Source of the DNA: Isoperla grammatica
Lineage: Eukaryota > Arthropoda > Insecta > Plecoptera > Perlodidae
Length of the DNA stretch: 64,000 nt
Direction of reading: 5' to 3'
NCBI GenBank assembly: GCA_945910005.1
Contig: OX246739.1
Span: forward strand, 6,850,001 to 6,914,000
Both the position numbers and the translations under genes were made by a program. How positions within the stretch are numbered: position 1 is the first letter of the stretch; each line of letters starts with the position of its first letter. Below, piece by piece: positions 12,266 to 26,648 of this stretch. The notes under the pieces were generated by a model. That model ran no database searches. It saw nothing but the letters and a program-made list of their open reading frames with translations, and was not told where the DNA came from.

Positions 12266-15200
12266 CTGACTAATATCAGCGGTAGACTTTTGTCGTATCT
12301 ACCATGTGTGCATATTATAATGAAGCACCTCTACCGCTCTATTGGATGTAAACTTTCACTAATTCAGCCGCCTCTATACGACCTAGTGTTAAATGCGTAT
12401 TATTTTACAGAACACACTTAATATTCAACATATCGTAATCACCCCGATATAGAAACACATTTTGTCCTACAGCTCCTCTTCTAACCTCGTACCACACCCG
12501 ACTGCTACTTTGTATCGCCGTAGTGGTAGCATGTGTCATAAAACACAGCGTATATAGATTTTCTTTACGCCATATATCCTAAAGTATAATGAATGATGGG
12601 TGGCGGGGTAGGTTTAATAGGTGAACCCCCCGGGGTGAGTCTGTCGAGCAGCGTTTTACAATCTTCATCCATCACCGCCCTCAACGCAGAATTAGCCCAT
12701 CTCCAAAGTGTCGCGTTATGCCCTTTATGGGGCACAGAACAAAATGGGTGTCACGCACACGGGGTACGGAGATCCATTACATGTATTGCTTAAGCGTATT
12801 ATGAAATTGAAAAGTACCGAGCCATCTCCCGTAGGGAATTTGTAAAATATATGTTCATTTTTACTATTTTTTATAGCGCAAATGTTATTACGACCGTGCG
12901 AAGTGTGAAAGGTCTCTCCCATGTAGCAATGGGCGTGAACACTGATCCACCTTTTGACACAGCTGTTGTGCCCGGAAAACTTCAATAGCATAGTTGCTTT
13001 CTTAGGCCGTGAAAGCCTCCAAAAAGTATAGGACTATTTTTTTAAAACATTAATAGAACAATACATGTACCTTTTGGAATTAATTTTAAAATGTTTTAAA
13101 AAATACACACGCTTTAGGACTGTCGGTAGACCTACTAGACTTGGAGTTAGTAATTTTAATAGTACCTGCAAAAATCGTGCAAGCCGCCGTGGTTAGACGA
13201 ATGGTGGAATTAAATATTTTTAGTGTGTGCTTATCCTTCAATGAAAATTGTATAGATTGTGCATCAACAAAATAATTCACAATCTTGCCATAGATCTGAT
13301 GTTGTTGGGAAAAAATCGCATAAAACGTTTTATTCAGAATGTATCTATGTACCATGTATCTATGTTGGAACGTTGGAACCCTCTCTCTGTATCTCTCTCT
13401 CTCTCTCACGCACCACTTTACTCAGATTCCGAGTGTCCGCGATTCCAGCTCCAATTCGAACCCGTTATGTTCTCTAACAATGAGCGCCAAACATTTCTAT
13501 TCTTGTATCTATTTCCCGAATCCGCCCTTTCATTTTACAGCTTAACGATCGACTAGGGAATAAAATCACTGAAACTTTTTCACAAAACCACAGACGAGTC
13601 TTTATAGCAGCCATTTAACCCGCAAGAAAGACTTGCATATAACGTTCAGTGAAGCCACTCATGAAATATAAAGCTTTATCACCACATCGTGAACCATGTA
13701 AACTGGAGCCACGTTCCTATCATTGCCATCTCTTGTACAGGACACACTGTACGTGGTACATACTCTTTATCTTCATGATGGGTGAACAATATGAATTTGT
13801 CACATACTGAATTTCTTTGCTAACTCTTTAAACTGATTCCTATTTTGATATTGTCTAGTTAAATACCACTTATTTTTACCATACCATGCAATTTAATTTG
13901 AAAAAAACTATAGTATACTGTTTTATTTTATTTCGTTTGAAATGCTGCTGCATTACATTTGTTCATCAAATAAAAACAAAACATTTCTCTCGAACACATT
14001 CGGGTTACGATACGTAATTGGCCAAGTGCATTGTTATCCACTGAGTGCGATAAAAACGTCTAATACCAAAGCACTTCTAACTAATGCAATTCCATTTTAC
14101 GATGGCCAATGTTGTATTATATTCTTGTTAGTATTGTAACAGTAGCGAGATAGCGTTCTACATAATAATAAAGTTGGCCCAACTTAAGTATTCTCATGCT
14201 TACGACTTAACTGAGTCCAATGATAAAAACTTAGTCTCCTACTTCTCAGTTCTTATCATCTTATTGAAACAGCTCATTTAAGGATAACTTACGACTTTCC
14301 GTTGGTTACCTGGAATAGTGGGCGTGGCTAATTAGTTACGGTATTATTAGTACAGGAATCTGTTGATGTTCGTGGAATTTGCACGCATGAACGAGACAGG
14401 AGATAATGATCTGAGGTCGGTAAACGAATACTTACGTTGAGGCTAGTATATCATTCGAGACAAAGAAACGTTGTCATTATTAAATTAGGATTCCACAAAT
14501 GAAATGTCTTAATATTATACTGTTAAAATGTTTCAAACATAAAATATGTGAATAAACGATGCAATGGGACGTGGTGGGTACTGTCTTGTCTGACATAGGC
14601 GATCTCGGGACAATACGAGGCGCCAGTAGCTGCAATAAAATAATAAAATCTTGCTATTATCTTCTGTTGTAACATTTCTTATTTTAAGTATTGCATGCGA
14701 ATAGAAATCGGGCTTTAAGTTTAAAAATAAAGATTTTAATAGACCGAATTTATAGATGCGCAAAGAGATTGGATGTGGAAATAAAAGTTATTTTTCAAAA
14801 AGTAATTTGTAAAGTAAGTTTCAACTATGTTAATGTATTATGATGTAATGTATTACAGAGATATGGTTTTTGAAATGTGAATAAGTACTGCTCTACTATA
14901 ATTGACTGCAAACTCAGTTGTCGTTCGAGTTGGAATTGAAGACCATTGTCAGAGTTCGTTTCCCTAGACTCATATGACGAGGCTGGTCACAAGCGCGACG
15001 CGGTATTTGGAATTGCCTCCAGACCAATAATGTATGATTAGGCCTATAGCAGATCATATCACACCGAATAAAATCCATTAATGCAATTTCAAAGTCTTAT
15101 TTTAGTCTACTCACGTAACATGTATTTGGACTCACATATGTATTTGATCTATTTTAAATTATGTCAGTTAAGGATTAGTATCCCTAACTCTTAATAAACG

Positions 15201-18200
15201 TAAATTTAATATTACAAACACATTTCGGGATGGTACAGGTCTAAGTAAATTGAATTTGAAAACCAATTATCAACATGACATCCATGCATTCATTTAACGT
15301 ACTAAATATTTGAAGGGTAGTCATATTTTTTCAGGTTAAAAACAGCATTTAAAAACAAGAACATTTTAAAGGTTTGTCTTTTTCTCTTTGCATGGCATTT
15401 ACTATGAATGAAAGAAAACCCGAAAGTTATTTATGAACCACGACAGTTTCGAGACCAAACATATTTTTGAAGCTTAGCGCTACAAAGGAGACACTTAAGT
15501 GTCTATTATCGTGTTTCTTATCAATTTTAATGGGCATTCCATCACTCTTCACGTATTATTTAGATTACATATAAAAACCATTAAAGAATGTCTATCGCAT
15601 AAGTTAATGGCTTTAGTGGATAAAATGATGTAGCTCCACAATAAGTTGTCCGAAGGGAGTAATTCAATCGAGGTAGTTTCTTTAAAGCAAGCGAACAAAG
15701 TAGGGCTACCTTAGGTTTCAACCGAACCCAACGTATTTCACTATGGAAGGTTGCGTCTTCGTGATACCTCTCATTCCACTGAACATGGACATAGTTGTGG
15801 ATGTACTCAGTCAACAGTCGTCATGTCCTGTCAACCATGGTTCATGTTCTCTAGGTTCGAATACTGGATATTTCCACAATAATTATGAAGGGTAAAAAAT
15901 TATGAAGGGTGTCCATCTTATATGTCGCCTGCTCACAGTCTGAATTAACGTATAGTTACTACTCACATTTATACTATATATTATATTACTCGTAACGACA
16001 TGCCCATAACAAAATCAACATTTTCAAAACTATTTACTACGACGACACATAATACTTGTGTTGAATTTGAAATTACTGTTTACATAATGTTAATACTACC
16101 GTAGGGTTCCTTCAATTGTGTTTCTTGTTTAGTTTTATGTTTAATTGTTGTTTATCTAATTTAATAGTTGATTGTATTTAATGTATTAAGACGGTTAATG
16201 TGAATGACATTGTTCCCTGCCATTCATGCAATGTTATTTGTAGCCGCAACTAAATTAATACGAATATAATTATATTCTCTTAATATACAGACCCAGCGCC
16301 TCCACCAATGAACGCGAGAAATGTGCAGAGGACGCCATTTTGAATATTTGGTGTTTGGCGTCGTCCTCTGTGAACAATAGTTCCTAAGTATTGATAAACA
16401 AAGGCTCTGATGCATCTATATTTTATCTCACAACAACTAGAAAATAAAATTCGATTATCACTTTTTACGAATTTTCTAAAAAGCTATAAAATAGAAAATT
16501 AATGATTTAAGATGCGATTTGCCAACAAATTAATCAAAATGTTTTCGTAAAGAAACCTTTGTTAAGATTTCAACTTCAAAAATTTCAGAAGTATCAAATT
16601 ATTTCTGAGAGCAAAAACAATTACATCTAAAGGTCAAAGCGTCTTGTGAAGCCTTAAATAATCCGCGGTGATTACATTGTTTCGAGTTCAGTGGAATGTG
16701 AGACAAGAAAAAGTGCGGGCGTTTATAAAACTCTAATATTTTGAGAAAATACATTAAATAATGAAGACACTTTTTATAAAACATTCCATAAACAATTTAA
16801 AATGTGTGTGAGCGTCTTTTAACTTTAGGGAGAAAAGAGCGAAACACAATGTTCGTAAATAAATAAAGAACGAAATTTGTTGAAGTTATTTGGATGTTTA
16901 AATCTTTTATGCTGTCTGGGATCAAAAGGCAGTCTGAACGTTATGAATATGCATGCAACTTTTTTGTATGAAAGCCGAGTACTTTTCTTTAACGTGACAT
17001 TTCACATTATGAGAAAAAAACAAAAAATATTTTAGAATTACAACGTTGCCAAGTATTCACGCAACAGCGCTTTCTAAAAATATGATAACGCTCGTCTAGA
17101 TAAGTGAATTTAGTCAGAAATAGCATTGAAGTCTTTTAATGCGGGGGGCATATGACGACAATACTATAACAGGAAATGGATAATCTGTTTTGACTTGGTA
17201 CTGTAGCTTAGATGGCGCAGCGCTAAATGGTTTTATATCCCGCGCAAACTGTTTTTACTGCATTTCTCTTTCAAAATGGCGATCCTATTTGGCACGAGAT
17301 GATACGATGATACGATTATCGTTGTGTTTCTACCACAATCGAGCCTCATAATTTGGTCTCTCGAAGCGACACAGGACAACATAGACTCCGCACTGATGGG
17401 TTTATTTCAGGCACTCTATAAAATGGGCGTGAATCGGAGGGTAATGCTTTTTATAACTTAATTGGAAAACTAAGTTCAATACAAGTTAATTAAAATATGA
17501 TAAAGATGGTAGTTACTGATTGGTTACATACGGGACTATTATTCACCGTCGCCGGTTCAAATTTGCAATCGGCAATTATGACTGAATTAATTTTATTTCA
17601 GTATGAGGTGATTGCTGGGATATGATTCTACTACAAAGTGCAACCGTCAATCATCGCTTCTGAACTATTCAAATAAGATCCCTATAAGATACCTCTAGAT
17701 ATAAACTCTCAAAGAAGAGAAACACATTCACTCTCATTACTGCAAATTAGCTATAGCCTCTGAGTGGCTATTCAACAAATTATATGTTATAACTTTGAGT
17801 TTATTAGAAAGGAACGTTGATTTCCATTCCCAGTTCGTAATTTAGCCAAAGTGGAGTTTCCCTGTAAACTCATCAACCATCCACTTCTCTGACCGAAGTG
17901 TGTTCGAGCTTGTTTGCTCGTCGTTCTCACTTGTTGACGTCATTTGGAGGTTACGAGTAGGTCAACATAATCAACGCGACGCTAGTAGGTCACAGATAAA
18001 ACTGTTTATACCAAACAACATCCACTCAAGAAATAAAAACAGTATTTTTGTTAGTCATGGACTTAATTAAATTCTTGAAATGTTGTTCGCCAAGAAATAA
18101 ATGGAATGATGACTATACTACTCTCTTTTGAAGAAAATTCAATTTAAGAAAACTCTGCTTTGCACAATGGGCTTTGTCGCATTGAAAACACAGCATTGCA

Positions 18201-19094
18201 TTCTTTAGGAAACGAGCGCTGTTATCGTAATGCATCTGGTGACTTCTTTGTTATGATTCTAGCTGGCTAATAAGCCCAGACGGATAGGGCGAAGCTTACA
18301 AAGACAGTCGGCGCAGTTGGAAAAGGAAAGGTTCATTTCGGCCGGTCTAAACCCGTGTGTATACTTTATAATGAACTGGGCATGGGTTGAAGATTCAGGT
18401 TTGAGTCTTCTTTGTGGTGAAGCGGTGCGCGGATATGAGAATATCTCATATTCTTGCTCAACTACATACTGCATTGATATGTGTTAATAATAAAAATATA
18501 ATAGGACTACGTTAAATACATATTAAAGTCATTATAGGTACTATTTATCATTTAACCCATTCTATTACGTCAATTAAATATTAATTTATATTTTAAAATG
18601 TATCTATAAAAATTAACGGAAGCGTTTATAGAAAATCGAGTACAGTACTCGTTGGGAGAAAAAATCGTCAACGAATGTTCAAATACTTTGCTTTTAGAGT
18701 TAAAGAAAAAGCTATTTCCATGATGTTGTATTATTCACAAAAAATACGTAGCACAATTCGCTTGTGGCAGTAGAAAAACATTCATACAAATTCCCATTCC
18801 ATCCATTTTCCGCTTTAGTTCCATTCCGTCTTCCGGGCGATCATGCGCTCCATTAACCCCTTGCCCGGCTGATTTGCTTTGGTTATGGATAATGATACAT
18901 TTTTAATAGAACGGGCAATGACGCATTTCTCTTGTGTGGAACTGGCGCTGAACGAGACCTATATACGTGAATCGTTACAATTTAAACCAAATATAATTCA
19001 CGGGGACAATAAAAACAAATGGAAAGTGTCCGGGATTATATTGGAAAAGAATCGGGAATGTTCCCGTCTCGGTGTTATGAGACGCGGCAATCGG
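12266..19094. other. Non-coding stretch
   Basis: 12590-12790 is GC-richer without a convincing frame. A perfect TGACGTCA is at 17935-17942. No exon or transposon protein recognised. Confidence 0.45.
13381..13407. repeat. Short (TC)n microsatellite
   Basis: ctctctctgtatctctctct and six further bases, one interruption. Confidence 0.85.
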
Positions 19095-19146
19095 ACCCCC
19101 CCCCTTCCTCCCCCCCTCCCCCTTCCCCACCTCCCCCCCCCCAAAC
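19095..19146. repeat. C-rich pyrimidine tract
   Basis: About 48 bp of C runs broken by T and A. It underlies a Pro-rich plus-strand frame and a Gly-rich minus-strand frame. The enclosing 145-codon frame (18879-19316) shows no domain and is probably kept open by the tract. Confidence 0.9.
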
Positions 19147-20073
19147 CACCCCACGTAACGGCTGCTCCGAGGCGAGAATTACTTTCCTTTTTACGGCAAC
19201 CAACGGGAACGGGTTTGATTGATAGCGCCGAACCCATTTCCTTTTCGATGTGGAGCAAAATAAAATATTGTCAATTTTTATGCGAGTGTTTTTCAATCGT
19301 TGCGATTTCCACTTGAGTAAACGGGGATGTGAGAATATGTTGGCCGACAACATTAACCGTCCATGTTGTTAGTGTGGGTCATAGAATGGAGACATGAGAA
19401 CATCTTGACTGACAACAATAACTCTCTCGGTTATAAGTGCTATTTAAGCTTTTTGATAAAATACCATTCTTACCCTATAAAGTTGTTTTTATTTGAAGTT
19501 TTAATGTTGTGGTATTTGTAAATATGAATTCATTTGGCAACATATTTGTTAAAATTGCGTTAGAATGCACAACAACGTCGGAAATGTAATTTCCATTGTG
19601 CGCATATAAAGATAACAATAATTCTGAATGCTTTCTTTTATCTTCTGATGATAATGTAGACATATTATTTTGAATAGATTTCGTGAATTTACCCACACAA
19701 AAAACAATAAGGTATAAGTATTTATCATATCAACATCATTCTTTACCGTTTACCAATATTCATATAGTTATAGTAAATACAATACTAAAAATGATATGTT
19801 TGTCTTAGTTTGATGATGTACAACATCTTATCTTAGTTCGAGAACGAGAACAACACAAAATGCTTACACGCCAATATCTTACATGTACAAAAGAAAATGA
19901 TACATTATTACAACATGATCAAACATGATTTTGAGAAAAACGTGGAATAGGACAGATCTGTCCAGTTAGGAGTGATAGTTGTGCGTAACTCTTCATTCCT
20001 TTACCTTATCATCCATCCAGCCATTGATCCTGACCGGTCCGCCACTTAAGCGTGTCTCCTGGATGAAGTGCTC

Positions 20074-20086
20074 ACCCCCCCCCCCC
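20074..20086. repeat. Poly-C tract
   Basis: Thirteen consecutive C after gctca. Confidence 0.9.
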
Positions 20087-20089
20087 TCA

Positions 20090-20420
20090 CCTGGCAGGTC
20101 CATGTGTGGCCTTGTCATCAATCACTCCCGCCTGAATAGAGCGCCACCAACCAGCGGCCGCCGCGCAAAGTACACGAGTAATGGGTTTCAGAACCGCCGC
20201 GTCGAAGAGTTATACTTGCGAGTTTGAAATCTTTCAACTAGAAACTTGCCGGAGAGAAGAGAGGAGAAGAGAAGAAAGACGGGTGAGAACTCGTGGGCAA
20301 TGGAGTGCGATAACAACACTAGGGGTTATTAGTTCGCGAAGATTAGTGATGCGGGTGAAGTGAAGGAAGCGGCTTGGTTCACCCACACTCACACTCACAC
20401 ATCGGTCGGGGAACGCGCCT
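20090..20420 (+). promoter_or_regulatory. CpG-rich, purine-ending block with strong donor-like site
   Basis: Seen: cagcggccgccgcgcaaag, then accgccgcgtcg, then a GA-rich run of about 40 bp ending in gacGG|GTGAGAAC, a strong splice-donor match near 20281-20290. An open frame crosses the GA run and encodes an Arg/Glu-rich segment. Inference: it could be the 3' end of an exon, coding or not. No acceptor or conserved protein segment is recognised, so the coding reading is weak. Confidence 0.2.
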
Positions 20421-20429
20421 GTTTTCAAA

Positions 20430-21595
20430 TAACAATAAGTCTGGTTGGTTCCATTAATAATTCACGTGAAACATGCTGACAAAACAAACATCCGTTTGGG
20501 GGGGTTGTTAGGTGAATTAGCGAGCGGACTACCCTTAATCCCGCAAGGGTTCAAGTTGAAAGTGTTGTTTTTTCATGCATGTTTTGTTTAATTTAGTAAA
20601 AACAGCTAATTGCGAAATGTGAATGGGCTCTGCCACTCTAATAATAAATAAACCATTACACGAACGTTGCACAATGTTTTGTGCCAAGGTTAAATCTTTT
20701 TTTAGTGTGGAAAGTAACCGAGAACATGTGAACCTACATCCATGTTTGAAGGTGATTTTAAAACTTTCACTAACTAAAAAAAATAACACAATTCAATCTT
20801 ATTTTCCTCATTGTCTTGTGAAAACGCATTTAAATGCTGACGCAATCTATACGAAATACTCTAGAGGAGTGAATTAATTGTGGAGGAATCAGGCAAAGCT
20901 ACGTAACCATGCATTACACAAACCCTAATATTTAACCAGTCCTAAAATACTTCGTCTCTAAAGAATGTATTCGTAAATTTGTTACAACAATGCCTCCAAT
21001 TTAAGGAATTTCTCAAACAGAACAAATGATCCCTGAGGGTATAGCAGATAAAGCTACAAAGCCATTCATACAACTTAACTACAAACTCGCCTAAAATCAC
21101 TTCAAACAACTCTAGAAGTATGTTAAAACTTTATCCCATTTGCGCATCTACCAACGTAAAATATGGTAAGGTTCTTAGACAAATCTTATCATGTTGTTTG
21201 AATGCAGACTACTAAACATCTAAACATGACAAACATCTCTGTAGGAGAAAATATTTTGTTAAATACGACCTTCTATACTTATCTAATGACTAAGCGATAT
21301 TTCTAAATTCAATTTAATATCCAAATATTTATCCGCGGTCGCTTAACCAGTCCCCAACAGAAGTAATACCAGAAGACGCGAGCATAAAATTGGCCAATGA
21401 TCTCAATGTGGGCTTGAACCTACGCGCTATCACTGACTGTCAGAATGTACCCCCCCCCGTCACTCCTATCTCTTCTCTCATTGTATATTCTGTTTTTAAC
21501 ATGAGTTGTGATGCTTTGATATTTCTTTGTTGTTTATTTAAGAAGAAATAGAAGATACACACGACGAAAGATTGTGCTGCGCCCAACAAGCTTTA

Positions 21596-21650
<55 letters not shown>

Positions 21651-23154
21651 TGTCTGTTTAATGTGTTTCATCATTGACCGAAAGACAACAAATAATATCA
21701 GAATGTTATCAGAAGGATAACAGATATCCTCAAACCTACTATAAAAATTTCCTTATACGTGATTAAACCTCCTAGTATTCGACAGCACTTCGTTTTTTCT
21801 TGCTTGCATACATAGGGCTATAAACTATCAATCAAATTATGTTTCCAGATAGTATTTGTTTTTTAATAAGATTTAAGTGGTAAAACTTGATTTTTAGAGT
21901 CAATTATTGACTTGAACGCGCAGAAAGTTGGTTTGTTGGTAACAATGACCAAGCGTCGAAATATTCACGCTGCCAGGAGCTGATAAATTGTAGAAAGTAT
22001 GAATACAATGTATAATGTACAACGTCATGTACAATCATTGTGCCCATCAAGAGTGGTAGCGTTATCCGTAATCCATAGTATGCGTACGCAGCCTTCATGT
22101 TTTAAGGTTTTAACCGCATGCTTAAAAACAACGCGTATAAAGTAACACCTCGTAAAACAAACTGACAACGTGAGATCAAAAAATATACGACCTCATAACT
22201 TCGTGGAAAAAATAAAATCTAGCGCATTTTTTTTAAATTCCCACAAGAAAACGTTTTCTCTTTTTTTAGGAAATGCTTCTGTTAACCACTCATGACATTG
22301 AAAAACTATTGGAGCATCATTTGCCATAATTGTGAGCCAATCGATGGAGCGGTAAACTAGTCGTGATATTGCGCACTTTGTCAAACAGGCAGGAGACTGG
22401 AGAGATTGATTGAGGTACTCTCAGAAGAGACAAGTAGCTGTAAGACGGTTAGATTAAGGTTATCACTTTTATGATAAGCCCCGAGTAAGCCGTTGTTCTC
22501 CACGCCCGAGACAACAGTCAAAACTCTAATGAGTGTAACAAATAGAAATATTTCTTTTTAGAATTTTAAGACGGCCGTAGAAAAGTATAATTGCTTAGTC
22601 TTGGGGAGGAACATGTTTTTTTGTTTGTTTAATATTAAGATATATTTTGTAGGAATCTAGACCGAAATCTACATTCCTTTTTTTAAAGTTATTTACACTC
22701 TCGTGAACCCGTCGATCTGAGGCTAAAACTTTAAATTTACAAACAAAACAAGTTAACATTTTAACATTTTAAAAATATAGAACTTATACTAGTCTTGTTG
22801 TTGCAACTTTCCTACCCTCGATCCTTCACATCCTTCATAGACTCCAGTACGGTCTTGCGTGCAGACTGTATAAAGCGTCGGTCACAACCACTGTCATGTT
22901 GAATCACCGTAAAGCAATGGGACAGTTCACATCTACGTAACGCACGAAAACGTTGACCAAATCTGAACTTTTCCGCTCGCCACGTTATCTACTTCTTGAT
23001 TTGACCAATTATCACGCGATCCCAAGCCTCGCTCATCTGTACCGATATACACTTGGCTATACTTTCATACGTGATGAAGTAACTCCTGGACTGCGATTGC
23101 ACGAATTCTCAACTAAATGTAGCCTACCATTATGTAATAGTTACCAGTCTATAC
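20430..23154. other. Non-coding stretch around the (TC)n array
   Basis: 21395-21445 has a minus-strand box-B-like word (gtaggttcaagcccac), perhaps a SINE scrap, followed by C9 at 21450-21458. Nothing else seen. Confidence 0.4.
21599..21648. repeat. (TC)25 microsatellite
   Basis: Uninterrupted TC dinucleotides for about 50 bp between tttacat and cttgtctg. Confidence 0.97.
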
Positions 23155-23197
<43 letters not shown>

Positions 23198-23235
23198 ATG
23201 TCTGTCTGTCTGTCTGTATGTCTGTCTGTCTGCCA
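23155..23235. repeat. (TGTC)n microsatellite
   Basis: About 19 units of ctgt/tgtc with two tgta variants, ending in two gccactgtc words. The Cys-Leu-Ser-Val repeat frame across it is an artefact. Confidence 0.97.
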
Positions 23236-23719
23236 CTGTCTGCCACTGTCGCCAGTTAGAACATAATTATGATCCTCTTGTAACCGCCTCGCCAACTAAA
23301 TTATTTTCTTTCACTTTCAATTATAGACTAAACTTTACAACTATTATTTTTCGAACTTCTGTTCACAATTCGTATTACACTTTCACTTTCATGAGAGAAT
23401 ACAATTAAGCTTGACTAATAATTACTGAATAAAAACTTTAATAATTAACCGTTTTTGAACTTTTGACATTTGAAAGGTCAATGGGTCGAAAAGGTAATAT
23501 TGATTTTCTTAAATTTTCTGTGGACCGTAACAACAACGCAAATTACATTATATATTGAATGACGCTATTCAACTTGCTACAATAGGAACAACTCTTGTGA
23601 TCCATTGGGCACTGCTTGAGAATATTGAACGCTCACTGAAATTTAAAACAGTTGTAGAACGCCACAGAAATGAAACCAACACGTAGTGTGATTAATTTAT
23701 TGATTCTGCTTGCTTGTTG

Positions 23720-23858
23720 TCTCTATTGTTGCAATCGTGTGAATATGAAGGGTGAAAGATGAATATGAAGGACAATTACACAACACGCATGCCTAATGCG
23801 GGATTCGAACCCGCGTCCCTAGGTGCCCCAACTGCATGAGCCACCGCGGACGGCTTTA
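23720..23858 (-). mobile_element. tRNA-derived SINE, family A, best-preserved copy
   Basis: Read on the minus strand, the head is gccgtccgcggtggctcatg (box A), then a perfect box B gggttcgaatcccg inside a good T-arm hairpin (gcgggttcgaatcccgc). The body contains gtaattgtccttcatattc, tcacccttcatattc and acgattgcaac. The head does not fold as a complete functional tRNA, and an unrelated body follows it directly, so this is a SINE rather than a tRNA gene. It is the reference copy for the other family-A hits. Confidence 0.7.
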
Positions 23859-25799
23859 TAGTGTGGTAACATACATAAATTAGTTTCCAAATAAAAATTA
23901 TTGTTACCATGATGTGGAATACTCAAAAGATTTTACTCAAGCATCTAAACGTACAGTAAAAATGAATGCCAATTTTCAGAACGCGAAATTTAATTGTAAG
24001 TCGATTAAAATGGCTTCATGTACAGATAACACAGGAAGCTAATGACGATATTCACTTTATATCTGGCACTTTTGTCAAGCCAGAGATAAGAGCTTCCAAA
24101 GGTTAAGATACAGACGCATGCTTAACTACTTGCAGAATACGTGGGCTGGGGTGGAGACCGTAACTAGCACGTACCCAATAAGATTAATGACAAGGTATGC
24201 TCAGTTGCGCAACGTTAAACTTTAAGTCGGAGTTCCTGAAACGACCCCCATTCCATAAATTAGCTGGGTTGCCGCAAACTGTGCGCGCCGCTAGTAGTCT
24301 TTAATGAAACTAGGGGTTCGGTCTTAGCGCACCTGGTGAGACTAAAGGGAGACACTTTTTAAGGTTCTTGCCAAATGTGGAAGTATTACAGCTAATATAG
24401 ATGACAAACTGGCAGAGTTCACCTCAATAAATACTGTTTTACTTCTATGAGTGTGTTGGAGAATTAGAACCATTTGTTTTTTTCAAACGATCACATTGAG
24501 ACATAAAGTTGAAACTCAACAACCCCTTTTTAGGATTCACATAGTGTTTACCACACACATGAAAGTAATTTTGTGCATGTTATAATAAAATTTATATGTA
24601 GTTTCAAACAGGTTTTATTTAATGACGTTCATTTTGTGTTTATTCTAAATTTAAGGGTCTTCACGAAGTCGAAATTCATAGATAAAAAGAAAGAAATATA
24701 ACTGCAAACAAATAAATGAATTATTGTATATAGCCTGATTTTTAATGAGGTATGCGATCCGTCTTCCCAATATTTTCTTCGAACACTCAACAATTCTTAC
24801 TTCGTCTTTTTACGTTAGAATTCAAAGTCGAAATTCAAAGATAAAATAAGACATAAATATAACAAAACCTTTGTCCTTATCAATAGACCTATAATAACTA
24901 ACAAAATATACAATAATTCAATTGAATTCTGTGAATTTTATTGTATTTGCATGGCTTTTCCGCTTTACCATGCATTATTAATAATGTGTACACCAAGTGT
25001 AGAGCACACCTACATCTTCAACATACATTTTGAATTGTGAGATTATTTTACGAGTTTTCTCAAGATAGACCCATTATTTTGATGTTTTGCTTGGCCCTAT
25101 GTGAGTCCTAGGTATAAGCGAGTTGTGGCCATCAGGGTCAGGTGCTGATTGGACGTAGATGTCGATGAGTGCAACACTAGATATTATATAGTGCAGGTGT
25201 TGCTGTCTAACGCGTCGATGGTGGTCGATGAAAACACACCTACATCGTCTCGCCTCGCCATACCCCACGGGACTTCGCTTTCACGAAACACATCAAATAT
25301 CGAAATATCAATACTCCCTCGTAAACAAAAGGAGTGATAAAATATTTCCGAGTCCCACCCACCCACTATGCACTTGAACTCTCTGTTAACATAACGTTAT
25401 CGAGCAGTTGAATCGGTGGAGTAGCTGAGTGTTTGGGTGATTGATGTACTCAGTAAGTATGGTAAGTATACACGTGTGTGAATAAGGATACCGATCGGTA
25501 ATGTTGTGTATTGAGTCTACTATAACACTCGATGGCCGATAGCGAAGCTGGACATTCAATAATGTCCATATACCGGTTTCTCACTTTTTTACTCTTTTTG
25601 TTTGTAATATTTGTTGGTTGACGACGTACTCGGCAGCTAGGTCATATGACGTCAAGGAATAAGAACCATCACACATCGCCGGGGTCATCGTAAGGGGAGT
25701 CCACTTAGGTGGTTGGGGGGTTGGGGGCGTTTACGTGGCAAAGAGGGCTAATATGAATGAGAATGATACACCGAAAAAAGTTGTAAAATTGAGCAAGAT
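23859..25799. other. Non-coding stretch
   Basis: Contains the diverged direct repeat at 24.7 kb and a TGACGTCA at 25647-25654. Small frames at 25.1-25.4 kb on both strands show no domain. Confidence 0.45.
24670..24867. repeat. Diverged direct repeat pair, about 37 bp
   Basis: gtcgaaattcatagataaaa near 24670-24706 and gtcgaaattcaaagataaaa near 24829-24867, each followed by a similar aatataac ending, about 160 bp apart. It looks like an old local duplication whose middle has drifted. Confidence 0.5.
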
Positions 25800-25965
25800 C
25801 ATGATGAATGAGTAAAGGGATGATTGAGGATATAAACGAGAGCCCTCTTTTGCGCTCTCGCCCCTAATGTAGCTAAGAAACCCCTTTAAAACACCCCCGT
25901 GACAGGAATCGAACCAGAAACCTTCCGAATCATAGTCTAGTGTGCCGCCTATATCGGTCGTTTGT
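25800..25965 (-). mobile_element. tRNA-derived SINE, family C
   Basis: On the minus strand: ataggcggcacactagacta, then tgattcggaaggtttc, then box B tggttcgattcctgtcacg, followed by gggggtgttttaaagg. The tail includes tttactcattcatcatgat. The first 60 nt resemble a tRNA head, but the acceptor stem does not close, so it is not called as a tRNA gene. The tail boundary is uncertain. Confidence 0.5.
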
Positions 25966-26451
25966 CATCCATAATATTGTATCGCAAAGCAAAATTATGA
26001 CAAGAGATAAGAAAATAATAGCAATTCTATAAGGGAAATAAGATAACACTGAAAGGGTATAAATATCACGTAAAATAATAATGACTTGACCCATCAATCA
26101 ATCTTGTCCACTTCAACTACCTTTCTTCCTTTATTGTCCAAAACCATGGAGTTGTTATAATGGATCTAATCTTTCGGAAACTGATACAATTTACAATGTA
26201 CGAAATTGAAAAATATCGTTAACTAATTTTAGTTCTTCTACTTGATTGATACGTTTTTGTGAGAGGTAGTCTCTTTTTAAAACTTTAAATAAAATAAAAA
26301 TGTATTTTTATCTAGTAGATAAGCTGGAGCAAAATTAATGTTGTTATGTCCTTACATTTTTTTTCGTTTTAAAATGAGTTAACTTCAAAGTGAAAAGTAC
26401 AGACTTGAAATCGATATATTTACCTTATCGTTGTAGTTCGACGGCGAAGGA

Positions 26452-26480
26452 GGGGGGGGGGGGAAGGGGGGGGGGGTAGG
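26452..26480. repeat. Poly-G tract
   Basis: Two G runs of about 10 or more separated by aa, ending in tagg. Confidence 0.92.
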
Positions 26481-26648
26481 GCGTAGGAAATAGCCATGAA
26501 AGAGGGAAACATTAGATTCATGACTTAAGGAACGAGAGGAACACTCAACTGTCTCTCAAGACCAACAGATTCACCTAATGCACCTCTTTTCAAACCCAAA
26601 CAATGTCATTACTTATTTATTCATGATGATTCGTTATGCTGAAGGTAT

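Noticed and set aside
15850..15925. Family-A SINE fragment (two aattatgaaggg words and a ggttcgaatac word)
   Set aside because: Word order and orientation do not agree with the family; too short to support.
18879..19316. The longest non-microsatellite frame, 145 codons
   Set aside because: Its middle is a C-rich tract without stops; no domain, no splice context, and three frames are open at once.
22953..23408. 151-codon frame with a Cys-Leu-Ser-Val repeat
   Set aside because: Created by the (TGTC)n microsatellite.
23780..23855. Functional tRNA gene
   Set aside because: Box A and box B are good, but the acceptor stem does not close and a SINE body follows.
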